From: Gammaproteobacteria bacterium
GTDB lineage: Bacteria > Pseudomonadota > Gammaproteobacteria > UBA6429 > Thiohalophilaceae
Direction of reading: 5' to 3'
Length of the DNA: 64,000 bases
NCBI GenBank assembly: GCA_016125505.1
Contig: WGLP01000003.1
Coordinates: 372,001 to 436,000 of the forward strand
The stretch's first letter is position 1; every line of letters begins with the position of its first letter. Made by a program: the position numbers and the translations under genes. Under the pieces are notes generated by a model that did not search any database, was not told where the DNA came from, and saw only the letters and a program-made list of their open reading frames with translations. This document shows, piece by piece, positions 49,062 through 58,563 of the stretch.

Positions 49062-50216
49062 TTACTTAGAACTTTTCTCAACAGTGATGACATCTGACGG
49101 TTGCGCCATGTCACCCATGTGATTGCCGAATGAATTCCGCTCAAACGTGACTACCGCAGCGATATCGTAGGCACTCAGCTGCTTGCCGAACGCCTGCATC
49201 GCGGTACCCGGTCTGCCGAAAATAACCGTATGCAAATGGCCTTCAATCGGGCCATCCACCGTCTTGCTGCCCGCCAATGCAGGGAAGACGCCCGGCAGGC
49301 CCATGCCGTTAGGCTGGTGACAGGCCGCGCAATCTTTATTGTAGATCGCTTCACCATGCTTCATCAGCTCTTCCTTGGTGTACACCTTGTTGACGTCCTG
49401 CGCGGCGGCAGCGGCGGCCTTCTTCTGCTCCTCAACCCAGGTGTTGTAGTCGTTTTCCGATACCACCTTCACCACAATCGGCATAAAGCCGTGGCCCTTG
49501 CCGCACAGCTCCGCACATTGGCCGCGATAAACACCTTCTTTATCCGCACGGAACCAGCTTTCATTGATGTAACCCGGAATCGCGTCATGCTTCACACCCA
49601 GCTGCGGTACCCACCAGGAGTGAATAACGTCATTACCCGTGATCAACAGGCGCACCTTCTTGCCAACCGGCACCACCAGCGGGTGATCCACATCAAGCAG
49701 GTAATGATCGACCTTGGTCACATCGGCCCCTGAGTGCAGCTGACTGGCCTTCACGGAGGATTCCGCAAGATTTGAAAAGAAGCGCACGCCGTTGTCGAGA
49801 TAGTCGTATTCCCATTTCCACTGCCAGCCGACCACCTTGATGTTGACGTCCGGATGGCTCATGTCATCCATTTCCAGCAAGGTCTTGGTTGCCGGTACAG
49901 CGATGGCAACAAGAATGACGAAGGGAATGATTGTCCAGATAACTTCCACGACTGTGCTTTCGTGGAAGGTCGCAGGCTTCACGCCTTTTGACTTGCGGTG
50001 GTTGATGATGGAATAAATCATCACACCGAACACGAGTATGCCGACGATGGTCACAATCCAGAGTACGAGCATATGGATGTCGTAGATCTCATGGCTGATC
50101 TTGGTAACACCTTGATGGAGATTAAGTTCGAAATCTGCCATAGCGGCTGCAGGCGACAATGTGAGTATGGCGCCCAGCAAGCCCACGAGCTTTTTGATTG
50201 TTTTACTTGCCGACAT
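49062..50216 (-). CDS. coxB: Cytochrome c oxidase subunit II with fused cytochrome c domain (caa3 type)
   Basis: 384 residues. Signal peptide to ~27, two membrane helices (~48-70 and ~90-112), then the CuA cupredoxin: His199 in VIHSWW and Cys234, Glu236, Cys238, His242, Met245 in [13 protein letters not shown]. An Ala-rich linker leads to a C-terminal cytochrome c with CAACH (296-300) and Met in GTAMQAF. The fusion defines a caa3-type oxidase that can accept electrons directly. First gene of the operon; 360 bases of AT-rich sequence lie upstream. Confidence 0.97.
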   Translation of the reverse strand: MSASKTIKKLVGLLGAILTLSPAAAMADFELNLHQGVTKISHEIYDIHMLVLWIVTIVGILVFGVMIYSIINHRKSKGVKPATFHESTVVEVIWTIIPFVILVAIAVPATKTLLEMDDMSHPDVNIKVVGWQWKWEYDYLDNGVRFFSNLAESSVKASQLHSGADVTKVDHYLLDVDHPLVVPVGKKVRLLITGNDVIHSWWVPQLGVKHDAIPGYINESWFRADKEGVYRGQCAELCGKGHGFMPIVVKVVSENDYNTWVEEQKKAAAAAAQDVNKVYTKEELMKHGEAIYNKDCAACHQPNGMGLPGVFPALAGSKTVDGPIEGHLHTVIFGRPGTAMQAFGKQLSAYDIAAVVTFERNSFGNHMGDMAQPSDVITVEKSSK

Positions 50217-50576
50217 ACCTCTACCTCTTGGTTAGGACTTTTAAAAAGGAAAGCGTTTTATCTTATGCACCGCTTCTGCCGACTCCAGGCGAGCAATGCT
50301 TTGTAATCTTTTTTGTTCTCGAAATGCATTTGCCATTTTTAGCGCCTCTTTAAATTTCGTTACTGAGAGCAGGCAAATTGTGTTGGCGGGATGCTATAGC
50401 ATGGCCTTATAGGCTGCAATAAAAAATCTAGAAATGGGTGTATAACCTCTAAATATATTATTTCAGACTAATATTCTAATAATAAAATTAGAAAGGACTT
50501 ATATAGCAGTGTTAACCCCATACAACATCGGGAATAAAACATACATTCTTTGCAAGTATTTGCCAAGCGGAGATCG
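50217..50576. other. 360-base AT-rich region between coxB and bioD
   Basis: Holds the coxB leader (both flanking genes are on the minus strand). Very AT-rich, with short weak hairpins such as CTAATAATAAAATTAG near 50476. I see no convincing ORF, promoter or operator. Confidence 0.35.
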
Positions 50577-51260
50577 TTATGACGATTTCTGTAACAAATA
50601 ATGCATATCGATGCGCATTTGTGCGGTGCTTGTTGCTGTATCCAGGTAGGGCATGACGCCACACATAGGTGCGTGGATCATTTTGTTGAGTGTGTCGATG
50701 TTTTCGTTGAGTACGGGCATCGCAGGATCGAGTGTATTGGCGATCCAGCCGCGAAGCGGGATTGCACGTTGCTGGATTTGTGCTGCGGTTAACAGTGCGT
50801 GATTCAGACATCCCAGTCGCATACCCACTACCATCACCACAGGCAAGTCTAGTCGCGCCACCAGATCCGCCATTGTCTGCGTGTCACTGATCGGAACCAG
50901 CCAACCGCCCACACCTTCGACCACCACCACATCCGCCAGGGCGGACAATTGCTGGTACGCGTCTTGAATGGCAGCAATCGAAATGACGATCCCCTCCTGT
51001 TTCGCCGCGAGGTGAGGGGCGATCGGTGGCGCGAAGCAATAGGGATTCACATATTCATACGGCGCATCGACATTTGATGCCCTCATGAGCTGCAAGGCAT
51101 CTTCGTTACGTAATCTTCCAGCATGCATCTCCGCGCCGCTGGCGACCGGTTTCATCCCCACGACACGCAAGCCTTCGGCGATGAACTGACGGATCAGGGC
51201 GCATGTCACCCAGGTCTTGCCAACCCCGGTATCCGTACCTGTGACAAAAAGCGATGACAT
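50577..51260 (-). CDS. bioD: Dethiobiotin synthetase
   Basis: 227 residues. Uses CO2 and ATP to close the ureido ring of dethiobiotin. P-loop GTDTGVGKTWVT at the N-terminus, substrate Lys in GMKPVASG, and VEGVGGWLVPI. Last gene of bioB-F-H-C-D, ten bases from bioC. The biotin gene bioA is not in the cluster. Confidence 0.94.
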   Translation of the reverse strand: MSSLFVTGTDTGVGKTWVTCALIRQFIAEGLRVVGMKPVASGAEMHAGRLRNEDALQLMRASNVDAPYEYVNPYCFAPPIAPHLAAKQEGIVISIAAIQDAYQQLSALADVVVVEGVGGWLVPISDTQTMADLVARLDLPVVMVVGMRLGCLNHALLTAAQIQQRAIPLRGWIANTLDPAMPVLNENIDTLNKMIHAPMCGVMPYLDTATSTAQMRIDMHYLLQKSS

Positions 51261-51269
51261 GGAGTAGCG

Positions 51270-52130
51270 CTACGCAACAGGTTTATGAATCTGCTCGAGT
51301 GTGATGTTCACCACACCGGGCTGTTGCTGCACCGGCGCCCACGCGTGGCCATAGACCACTTCATAGCTGGCGGGCAACACGTCTGCGTGCCGGAAACGTT
51401 CGTATTCCTGTTCGACGCGCCTGATCCGGGTTTTCCCGGTGAGGCCACGCGCGCGTTCATGCGTGACATTGTGCGCGCCGATGGCCTTGAGCTCGCGCAT
51501 GAGGGAATACACATCCGGATAGGTCAGCGTAAAGCGCTCGGCATCCATGACCGGTTCCGCAAGTCTTACCCGCATCATGGTATCGCCGATATCGTGCAAA
51601 TCGATAAAGGCATTCACATGGGTAAACGCATCTACTGCCTGCCAGGCCTCACGCAACTCCATTAAGGTATCCGGTCCGAAAGTTGAAAAGAGGATCATCC
51701 CGCCCGGACGTAGCACCCGGGCGAATTCACGCAGGGTAGTGTCCAGATCGTTTACCCATTGCAAGGTCAGATTGGAAAACACCATATCCACGCAATGATC
51801 CGCCAACGGTAAAGTCTCGGCATCGGCACAGACATAATCGGTTTTATTACGCAGACGTGACCACCAGGAGGTTTTACTGCGGGCATGCAGCAACATCGCC
51901 TGTGCAATATCCAGCGCCAGGATATGCGCCTTGGGGTATTTTTTCTGTAGCAGCGCCGTGCAGTACCCGGTGCCGGCACCGACATCAAGAATTGTCGCGG
52001 GATTGACCCGAATATAGTCCAGGCGTTCCAGCAGACGATTACCGACTTCACGTTGCAACACGGCTGCCGCATCATACTGTTCCGCCGCGCGCGCAAAGGA
52101 CCGTTGCGTCTGGTGCTTGTCAATCTTCAT
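51270..52130 (-). CDS. bioC: Malonyl-[acyl-carrier protein] O-methyltransferase
   Basis: 286 residues. SAM-dependent methylation of malonyl-ACP, which disguises it so that fatty-acid synthase can build the pimeloyl chain. Motif I LDVGAGTGYCTALL, then LPLADHCVDMVFSNLTLQWV typical of BioC, and RPGGMILFSTFGPDTL. Overlaps bioH by 11 bases. Confidence 0.94.
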   Translation of the reverse strand: MKIDKHQTQRSFARAAEQYDAAAVLQREVGNRLLERLDYIRVNPATILDVGAGTGYCTALLQKKYPKAHILALDIAQAMLLHARSKTSWWSRLRNKTDYVCADAETLPLADHCVDMVFSNLTLQWVNDLDTTLREFARVLRPGGMILFSTFGPDTLMELREAWQAVDAFTHVNAFIDLHDIGDTMMRVRLAEPVMDAERFTLTYPDVYSLMRELKAIGAHNVTHERARGLTGKTRIRRVEQEYERFRHADVLPASYEVVYGHAWAPVQQQPGVVNITLEQIHKPVA

Positions 52131-52920
52131 GAATAAAACGTTCCATAAACTGCGTTACCGTCGCTGTGTGCGAAAGAAAGGGCGCATGCCCGGCGCCCTT
52201 GATAATCACACTGCGCCCATTCGGCAAGTGTTCGGCAAGGTATTGTGCCGCCGCCGGTGGCACCAAAGTATCGCGCTCACTATTAATGATCAGCGTCGGA
52301 CAGGTAATCTTGTCAAGCTGCGTGCGTAAATCTGCTTGCTCGAGCAGTTGCAGGCCCTGTTGCAACATCGCGGGTTGCGGCTGTCGGCGAGAAAACACTA
52401 AATCCCGGGCACGGCGTAACTGTGTCTTCTGATCCTGCGATCCCAGAAACTGCAAGGCAAGAAAGCGTGACAGGGTCCCTTCGTAATCGCGTAGCAGGTT
52501 CTCTGCAAATAACCGCAACACGGCGTTATCGATTGCGTATTTCCAGTCCTCACGCTCCACGAAAGACGGCGTACTGCACACCAAGACCAATCGCCTGACA
52601 TATTGTGGATACTGCGCCGCGATAGACTGCGCCAGCAAACCGCCCAGCGACCAGCCTACCAGTGTTACGCCTTGTTCGAACAAGGCGGACAATTGTGTCA
52701 CGAGATAGTCAGCATGCCGTGTCGGGTCCGCAACGTGATCGAAACCGGCACTGAAGCCATGCCCGGGCAAATCCACGGTCGCAACAGAATGCTTGCGCGT
52801 GAATGCGTCCACCAGGGGTTTGAACATGCCGCCATGCATACCCCAGCCATGCAGCATCACAATAGGACGGCCACTGCCGCTGCTATCGACATGGATCAAT
52901 TCAGACTGTGGCGCCATCAT
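52120..52920 (-). CDS. bioH: Pimeloyl-ACP methyl ester carboxylesterase
   Basis: 266 residues, alpha/beta hydrolase that removes the methyl group after two elongation rounds. GWGMHGGMF oxyanion region, nucleophile elbow GWSLGG, catalytic Asp in SERDTLVP and His in GAGHAPFLSH. Translationally coupled to bioF (4-base overlap) and bioC. Confidence 0.93.
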   Translation of the reverse strand: MMAPQSELIHVDSSGSGRPIVMLHGWGMHGGMFKPLVDAFTRKHSVATVDLPGHGFSAGFDHVADPTRHADYLVTQLSALFEQGVTLVGWSLGGLLAQSIAAQYPQYVRRLVLVCSTPSFVEREDWKYAIDNAVLRLFAENLLRDYEGTLSRFLALQFLGSQDQKTQLRRARDLVFSRRQPQPAMLQQGLQLLEQADLRTQLDKITCPTLIINSERDTLVPPAAAQYLAEHLPNGRSVIIKGAGHAPFLSHTATVTQFMERFIHED

Positions 52921-54077
52921 TGTCCGACACCCAAGGTGTGTAACGTCTCGATCAAGCGCGTGATCTGTGCAGAGGTATGCTCCGCACTCATCGTGATGCG
53001 CAGACGTGCCGTGCCTTGCGGGACCGTCGGCGGGCGAATCGCGGTCACCAGTATGCCCTGCTGTTTGAGTCCATGACTCACCTGCAGTGTCGGTTCGACA
53101 TCACCGAGGATTACCGGTTGAATCGCGGTTTCCGAATCACTCAAGGGGATCTTCGCTTGACTAGCGAGTTCACGGAATAGCCGGACATTCTCGCGCAGGC
53201 GATCCCGCCGCCAGGCCTCGTCATCGATCAAACGCAGACTTGCCAGGGTCGCGACGGCGATAGCCGGTGGCAAGGCCGTGGTATAGATATAGCTACGCGC
53301 CTTTTGTATCAGCGTTTCAATCAAGTCGTCATTGCCGGCCACAAAGGCACCGAAGGTACCGAACGCCTTGCCCAAGGTACCAACCAGGATCGGTACCTCT
53401 GCATTGGTAATAGACAACAGCTCCAGCACACCACGGCCCCGCTCGCCGACAACACCCAGGCCATGGGCATCATCGATCATCAGCCAGGCATTGTGACGCT
53501 GGGCGGCGCTGGCCAGCGCCTTCACCGGCGCCAGATCGCCATCCATGCTGAACACACCGTCGCTGGCAACCAGTTTGGTCTGCGCCTTGCTCGCGCCTAA
53601 TTTATTTAATAAGTCACGGGCATCCGCATGTAGATAACGCTGCAAACGCGCCTGCGACAACAGACCACCGTCCAGCAGGGATGCATGATTGATCCGATCC
53701 TCGAAGACATGATCACCTTTGTTTAAAAGTGCGCTGATGACACCGAGGTTCGCCATATAGCCAGTCGAAAATAATAATGCGCGGGGCCGGCCGACAAACG
53801 CCGCCAGCGCCTCTTCCAGTTCGTGATGCGCACGGCTGTGTCCGCTGATCAGGTGCGAGGCGCCACTGCCTACACCGTATTGACGCACGCCATTGATAAA
53901 TGCCTCGGCAAGTTTGGGATGATTGGCATGACCGAGGTAGTCATTACTGCAAAAATTCAGATACGACTTACCATCGATGAGCAACTCGGCAGCTTGCGGA
54001 CTATCGACAACGGCGCGCGCGCGATAAAGGTGATTGGCCTTCTGGGTGTCCAGAAATTGCTGAAGTGTTGTTTTCAC
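52917..54077 (-). CDS. bioF: 8-amino-7-oxononanoate synthase
   Basis: 386 residues. PLP enzyme joining pimeloyl-ACP and alanine. NFCSNDYLG near the start, SGHSRAHHELE, DDAHGLGVVG, and the PLP Lys in GTLGKAFGTFGAF. The start is GTG at 54077; its ribosome-binding site AGG lies in the right arm of the hairpin element at 54080-54136, so that repeat supplies or masks the initiation site. Overlaps bioH by four bases. Confidence 0.95.
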   Translation of the reverse strand: MKTTLQQFLDTQKANHLYRARAVVDSPQAAELLIDGKSYLNFCSNDYLGHANHPKLAEAFINGVRQYGVGSGASHLISGHSRAHHELEEALAAFVGRPRALLFSTGYMANLGVISALLNKGDHVFEDRINHASLLDGGLLSQARLQRYLHADARDLLNKLGASKAQTKLVASDGVFSMDGDLAPVKALASAAQRHNAWLMIDDAHGLGVVGERGRGVLELLSITNAEVPILVGTLGKAFGTFGAFVAGNDDLIETLIQKARSYIYTTALPPAIAVATLASLRLIDDEAWRRDRLRENVRLFRELASQAKIPLSDSETAIQPVILGDVEPTLQVSHGLKQQGILVTAIRPPTVPQGTARLRITMSAEHTSAQITRLIETLHTLGVGQ

Positions 54078-54079
54078 GA

Positions 54080-54136
54080 GAACCTATCTCAAAATTGCTG
54101 CGCTTGGCGATTCGGTGTTAAATTTGAGATAGGTTC
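54080..54136. repeat. 57-bp hairpin element with 14-bp perfect arms at the bioF ribosome-binding site
   Basis: GAACCTATCTCAAA at 54080-54093 and its exact inverse at 54123-54136. The interior contains CTGCGCTTGG-N5-CGG-N-GTTAAA, which agrees with the right inner half of the 141-bp element in 21 of 25 bases, while the arms are unrelated to those there. The left arm holds the bioF AGG motif, so a closed hairpin would hide it. Confidence 0.75.
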
Positions 54137-54200
54137 CAGTTTTATCTCGATGCATGACGACCGCCTGCAGTTCCACTGTCATGGCGCGCGCAAACAAAAC

Positions 54201-55169
54201 TCAGACGGGCTGAATGCCCAGCTTCTCAAACAATACCTTATCGTGCATCGCCGCGGGATTCGGCGTGGTCAGCAGTTTTTCGCCATAGAAGATCGAGTTG
54301 GCGCCGGCGAGGAAACACAGGGCCTGCATTTCATCGCTCATCTCCTCACGGCCCGCGGACAGACGCACATAAGAGGTCGGCATCAGGATGCGGGCAATGG
54401 CAATGGTGCGCACAAATTCGATGGGGTCGAAATCCTCAACGGACTCCAGCGGCGTGCCCTGCACCCGCACCAGCATGTTAATGGGCACGCTTTCAGGATG
54501 CGGTTGCTGTATGACAAGTTCATGCAACAGACCCACGCGATCCGCACGCGATTCGCCCATACCCAGAATACCCCCGCAACAGACATTGATGCCGGCGCTG
54601 CGCACATGGTGCAGGGTCTCCAGGCGATCCTGGTAGGTGCGCGTGGTGATGATGTCGTTATAGAACTCGGGTGAGGTATCGAGATTGTGATTGTAGTAAT
54701 CCAGGCCGGCGTCTTTTAAACGTTTTGCCTGGGCTTCGTTCAACATACCCAGCGTCAGGCAGGTCTCCAGACCCAGATCTTTCACCGCCTCGACCATATC
54801 GATGACCTGCTCGAGATCGCGGTCCTTGGGACTGCGCCAGGCCGCACCCATGCAAAAACGTGACGCCCCGTTTTGTTTGGCGCGTTCCGCCGCCGCAATC
54901 ACCTCGTCCAGCGGCAGCAACGGTTCGGGTTGCAGTTCGGTCTCAAAGCGCACGCTCTGCGGACAGTAGGCACAGTCCTCAGGGCACTTACCGGTCTTGA
55001 TGCTCAGCAAGGTACTGACCTGCACGGCATTGGGGTCGAAATGCTGGCGGTGAACGGTTTGCGCCTGAAACAGTAAATCCGCAAACGGACGCTCGTACAG
55101 CTCGGCGATTTCTTCACGCCGCCAGTCGTATCGCGACGCCTGTGTCATGGCCTGTGCAGACTGCTTCAT
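54201..55169 (-). CDS. bioB: Biotin synthase
   Basis: 322 residues from the ATG at 55169, chosen because GAGGAGGGGGC precedes it and it overlaps the upstream stop as ATGA. Radical SAM enzyme that inserts sulfur into dethiobiotin. The cluster motif CPEDCAYCP is at 62-70 (Cys62, 66, 69); the auxiliary cluster region and Arg in [11 protein letters not shown] are present. The next gene, bioF, follows after 123 bases containing a hairpin element. Confidence 0.97.
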   Translation of the reverse strand: MKQSAQAMTQASRYDWRREEIAELYERPFADLLFQAQTVHRQHFDPNAVQVSTLLSIKTGKCPEDCAYCPQSVRFETELQPEPLLPLDEVIAAAERAKQNGASRFCMGAAWRSPKDRDLEQVIDMVEAVKDLGLETCLTLGMLNEAQAKRLKDAGLDYYNHNLDTSPEFYNDIITTRTYQDRLETLHHVRSAGINVCCGGILGMGESRADRVGLLHELVIQQPHPESVPINMLVRVQGTPLESVEDFDPIEFVRTIAIARILMPTSYVRLSAGREEMSDEMQALCFLAGANSIFYGEKLLTTPNPAAMHDKVLFEKLGIQPV

Positions 55170-55561
55170 GCCCCCTCCTCTTCTCGATAGGTGTCCTGCC
55201 ACTCCTCACGGTAGATCCGCAGCAAGTCATAGAGAGTCCAGGGGATCAGGATCAGGGCCATCACCGCCCAGGTGATCAGCCAGACGTGCAGCCCCTTGGT
55301 ATAAAACGTGGCCTCCGCCACCACAAATCCCACCACCCCGTAAAACCGGTACGCCGCCCATTGGGTGTAGTAGCCCACGCGCGGATTCGGGTGATGACGG
55401 TTCATGGCGTACACCACCATGGAGGCACCCAGCCAGAAGATGCCCAACGGCAGCGGCATCAGGGTGGCAATCAGGTTACCGTAATTGAACAGGGCCGCCG
55501 AGCGGCGCGCAGAGGCACCGGTAATCAGTGTCGGTTGCTGAGGTTTGGCGTTTTCGGTCAT
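55166..55561 (-). CDS. Small membrane protein upstream of bioB, unknown
   Basis: 131 residues. Three hydrophobic helices: ~28-50 ([22 protein letters not shown]), ~72-86 ([13 protein letters not shown]) and ~93-112 ([19 protein letters not shown]). The N-terminus is soluble ([18 protein letters not shown]). It shares a 4-base overlap with bioB, so is co-transcribed; similar small proteins precede bioB in related gammaproteobacteria as I recall. Function unknown; a biotin or pimeloyl link is only suggested by position. Confidence 0.7.
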   Translation of the reverse strand: MTENAKPQQPTLITGASARRSAALFNYGNLIATLMPLPLGIFWLGASMVVYAMNRHHPNPRVGYYTQWAAYRFYGVVGFVVAEATFYTKGLHVWLITWAVMALILIPWTLYDLLRIYREEWQDTYREEEGA

Positions 55562-55631
55562 ATGCTAGACTGCGGTTGGCTGAACGGGATGTTAGCGACA
55601 AGGATTTGTTTGTCAACGAAAAGGATTTTAT

Positions 55632-56342
55632 ATGGTTTACCAGTGGTTAAATAGTTTTATTTCGACGTGGCTGCCTCAATCCTGCGTCCTGTGCGGCCTC
55701 AGCTCCCACCGCCAGGCCCTCTGCCCCGACTGTCTGCAAGACCTGCCCAGGTTGTCACCGGACCTCTGTCCCCGCTGCGGTCTACCCGCCGGCCTGTCAA
55801 ACGCCCAGGATTGCGGCCACTGCCTGCAACTGCAGCCCGCATATCACCGGGTCTACAGCGCCTTTGGCTACGCCCCGCCCGTGTCGCAGTTAGTGGCCAG
55901 GCTCAAATTTCGTGGCCAGATCCAGCTGGCGCGTCTGTTCGGGGAATTGCTGGCGCAACGGCTTGCCGAGCACACTATCCAGGCCGATGCGCTCCTGCCC
56001 GTGCCACTGCACCCAAATCGCCTGCGCCAACGAGGTTTCAATCAGGCCCTGGAAATTGCCCGCCCGCTGGCGCAGGCCTTTGGCTTGCCCTTGTTAACCG
56101 GGGGCGTCCATCGCCAGCGAGACACCGAGCCGCAATCGACCCGCGCCGCCTCCCAGCGCGGACACAATTTGCGTGACGCCTTTCGCCTGGTGCAATTACC
56201 CGCGTATGAACGCATCGCCATCGTGGACGATGTCATGACGTCCGGACATACCGCCAATGAGCTGGCAAAACTGTTACGCGAAGCGGGAGTAAAAGAGATA
56301 GAGGTGTGGTGCGTGGCGCGGGCCCTGCCGCATCCACATTAA
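55632..56342 (+). CDS. comF: ComF family phosphoribosyltransferase-like protein
   Basis: 236 residues. Eight Cys in four pairs (18/21, 31/34, 46/49, 61/64) form N-terminal zinc ribbons, then a phosphoribosyltransferase fold with RLRQRGFNQALEIAR and the PRPP loop IAIVDDVMTSGHTANE. ComF is needed for DNA uptake in competent bacteria (GntX in E. coli). Divergent from the bioB unit; ends overlapping the next minus-strand gene by four bases. Confidence 0.92.
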   Translation: MVYQWLNSFISTWLPQSCVLCGLSSHRQALCPDCLQDLPRLSPDLCPRCGLPAGLSNAQDCGHCLQLQPAYHRVYSAFGYAPPVSQLVARLKFRGQIQLARLFGELLAQRLAEHTIQADALLPVPLHPNRLRQRGFNQALEIARPLAQAFGLPLLTGGVHRQRDTEPQSTRAASQRGHNLRDAFRLVQLPAYERIAIVDDVMTSGHTANELAKLLREAGVKEIEVWCVARALPHPH

Positions 56343-56971
56343 AAACGGTATTTGAAATCCAGGAATGGGCCCTTGGTCTCGAAATCCGCCTGCACGTCAG
56401 GACTGTCGACGTTGAAGCGCTGGTGCTGCCAGCCGCCCTCGAGACCGAAGCCATTGTCCCAGGTGTAGCTCAGCTTGGCCTTGTAATCGAACGCGAAATA
56501 CTCGTCGTATTGCAGATGGCTGCCGCCGATGCTGGCGGACATGCCCTTGAACGGCAGATTGAAAAAGGCCGACGCATACAGCATGGGTAAGGTGGTATTG
56601 ATGTGGGCACCGGTTTGATCCAGGCTCTGGCCTTTTAACTCCGCATCAACGTAGCGCAGGTTAATACCCAGATCGAAGCTCACGACGTTATGCATGGCAA
56701 ACGGATAGGTAATCGTGGCATCGAACTGATTGATGTCACCGGAAAACGGACTGTTCTTGTCCAGCATGAGGACATCGGGGGCACTGAGGAGATCGCTGCG
56801 CATCAGCTCGTCATGCCGGAAGGATTTACCGCCGCTCAGGCGCTGATGCTGGAATTTGAAATTCGGCTGAAACAGACTGGTGACATCATTGTTTTCGGCG
56901 GCCTGAACTCCCGCGGCAGAACACAGCGCGGTCAGGCAAAATCCAGCAATGAGCTTTTTCGACGTCATCAT
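56339..56971 (-). CDS. TIGR04219-like outer-membrane beta-barrel protein
   Basis: 210 residues from the ATG at 56971 (another follows directly; a TTG-type extension upstream is unlikely). Signal peptide to ~25 (LCSAAGVQAAE), then alternating strands and Gly-rich turns, ending in KYRF with terminal Phe as in outer-membrane barrels. The pattern (RHDELMRSDLLSAPDVLMLDKNSPFSGD, FDLGINLRYVDA) recalls TIGR04219. Function unknown. Convergent overlap with comF. Confidence 0.75.
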   Translation of the reverse strand: MMTSKKLIAGFCLTALCSAAGVQAAENNDVTSLFQPNFKFQHQRLSGGKSFRHDELMRSDLLSAPDVLMLDKNSPFSGDINQFDATITYPFAMHNVVSFDLGINLRYVDAELKGQSLDQTGAHINTTLPMLYASAFFNLPFKGMSASIGGSHLQYDEYFAFDYKAKLSYTWDNGFGLEGGWQHQRFNVDSPDVQADFETKGPFLDFKYRF

Positions 56972-57052
56972 GTTGATTATTTTAGAACAAAACAGCACCG
57001 GTCTTTTAATTCACGTCACATTTTTTAGAAATTCTGTCTACCTGGCTATACC

Positions 57053-57934
57053 CTATTTGGCGTAGACATAGTCCAGAACAATACCGATAAACAGGATCAT
57101 TCCCAGCCAGTTGTTGTTCAAAAAGGCGCGAAAACACTGGGCCGGCTCGCGCTGGCGGATCAAAAACTGCTGATACAGGGCCAGAATCCCCGCGAATCCC
57201 ATCGCCATATGGTAAGCGCTATGCAGACCGGCCTGCCTGCCCAGCAGGTAGAGCCCGGCGAACATCATTAACTGCAATATAAATAGTATGAGCCGATCCG
57301 CCTCGCCAAACAGGATAGCGGTAGATTTGACGCCGATCTTTAAATCATCCTCCCGATCCACCATCGCATACATGGTGTCGTAGATCACCGCCCAGATGAC
57401 GGTGATCACATAGATCAGCCAGGCCTCCTTGGGCAATGCACCCGTCTGCGCGGCAAAAACCATGGGCACCGCCCAGGCGAAGGCCATGCCCAGCACCACC
57501 TGGGGCAGATGCGTGTAGCGCTTGGCGAAGGGATACGCCGCCGCCAGCAGCGCCCCCGCGACCGACAGGTAGATCGTGAGTCGGTTCAGCAGCAGCACCA
57601 GGCCGAAAGAGACAAGCGCCAGCACGCAAAACACGAATAGCGCCTCCCTGGGCGAAACCTTGCCGGCAGCGATGGGGCGCTCGCGCGTACGCGCGACATG
57701 GGCATCGATATTGCGGTCGGCATAATCGTTCATGGCGCAGCCGGCCGAACGCATTAACACCGTGCCCACAACAATGACCACCAGCACCACTGGATCAGGT
57801 TTACCATCTCCCGCGATCCATAATGCCCATAAGGCCGGCCATAACAACAGGTAAATACCGATTGGCCGGTGCAGACGCACCAGCAAGTAGTATTGTCCGA
57901 GACGTTCAAGGATGTGTGGAGATAACAACTTCAT
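57053..57934 (-). CDS. ubiA: 4-hydroxybenzoate polyprenyltransferase
   Basis: 293 residues, nine membrane helices. UbiA prenylates 4-hydroxybenzoate in ubiquinone synthesis at the inner membrane. Both Asp-rich motifs are present: [19 protein letters not shown] and [13 protein letters not shown]. Directly follows ubiC, seven bases apart; ubiquinol from this pathway feeds the respiratory chain that ends in the oxidases above. Confidence 0.95.
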   Translation of the reverse strand: MKLLSPHILERLGQYYLLVRLHRPIGIYLLLWPALWALWIAGDGKPDPVVLVVIVVGTVLMRSAGCAMNDYADRNIDAHVARTRERPIAAGKVSPREALFVFCVLALVSFGLVLLLNRLTIYLSVAGALLAAAYPFAKRYTHLPQVVLGMAFAWAVPMVFAAQTGALPKEAWLIYVITVIWAVIYDTMYAMVDREDDLKIGVKSTAILFGEADRLILFILQLMMFAGLYLLGRQAGLHSAYHMAMGFAGILALYQQFLIRQREPAQCFRAFLNNNWLGMILFIGIVLDYVYAK

Positions 57935-57941
57935 GGCTTCG

Positions 57942-58550
57942 TTACGGGGGAAATGACTCGAACATTCTAGCAGCCCGCGACTTCAAGGTAGCGCAACGCG
58001 CAATACCCGGCAAAAAAAATTCGCTGACCAGGAGGGGCTTGCGATTGACATAAAATACCGAACGTCGCCCCCAGATAGTGACAGGCACCTGCGTCAACAC
58101 GGCAGCGGCCTTGTGAAACAATTTTGCGCTGGCATCCACACGCGCCAGCTCGAGTTCGTCCCGGCGCATATGCGGATCGGCAAACAGCACCGCGCCTAAC
58201 GGGCGCGAACCGAGCCGCAACAGATGCTTCTGTTTGCCGCTAAGTGTCTTGCGCGGGATCACGGTGCGCGCGAAGACGACAGGCTGATCGTCACAATACA
58301 AATAGACTTCGCGGATAAACGCCATCTGGCGCTGGCGCATGCGCAGGCGTTTGCTCTCGTTATGCATGGGTGGCCGCCAGACCTGGGACAACACGCGCAC
58401 ATGAAAGTGGCCGGGACAGGCCTTGATCAGGCGCGCGGTCAGCGAGCCCGGGTCGCACAGCCAGTTCGACAACTCGGCGGGCAGACTGCCGTGGCGCCAT
58501 TGGCGCGTGAAATACCAGACCGGTTCATGCTGCTGAGGCAGGCTATGCAT
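57942..58550 (-). CDS. ubiC: Chorismate pyruvate-lyase
   Basis: 202 residues from the ATG at 58550, placed 13 bases after the recG stop; a TTG at 58595 would overlap recG. UbiC splits chorismate to 4-hydroxybenzoate and pyruvate. Family signs: [36 protein letters not shown] and the C-terminal [10 protein letters not shown]. Adjacent to ubiA, its next enzyme. Confidence 0.88.
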   Translation of the reverse strand: MHSLPQQHEPVWYFTRQWRHGSLPAELSNWLCDPGSLTARLIKACPGHFHVRVLSQVWRPPMHNESKRLRMRQRQMAFIREVYLYCDDQPVVFARTVIPRKTLSGKQKHLLRLGSRPLGAVLFADPHMRRDELELARVDASAKLFHKAAAVLTQVPVTIWGRRSVFYVNRKPLLVSEFFLPGIARCATLKSRAARMFESFPP

Positions 58551-58563
58551 ATAAAGACTTTCA

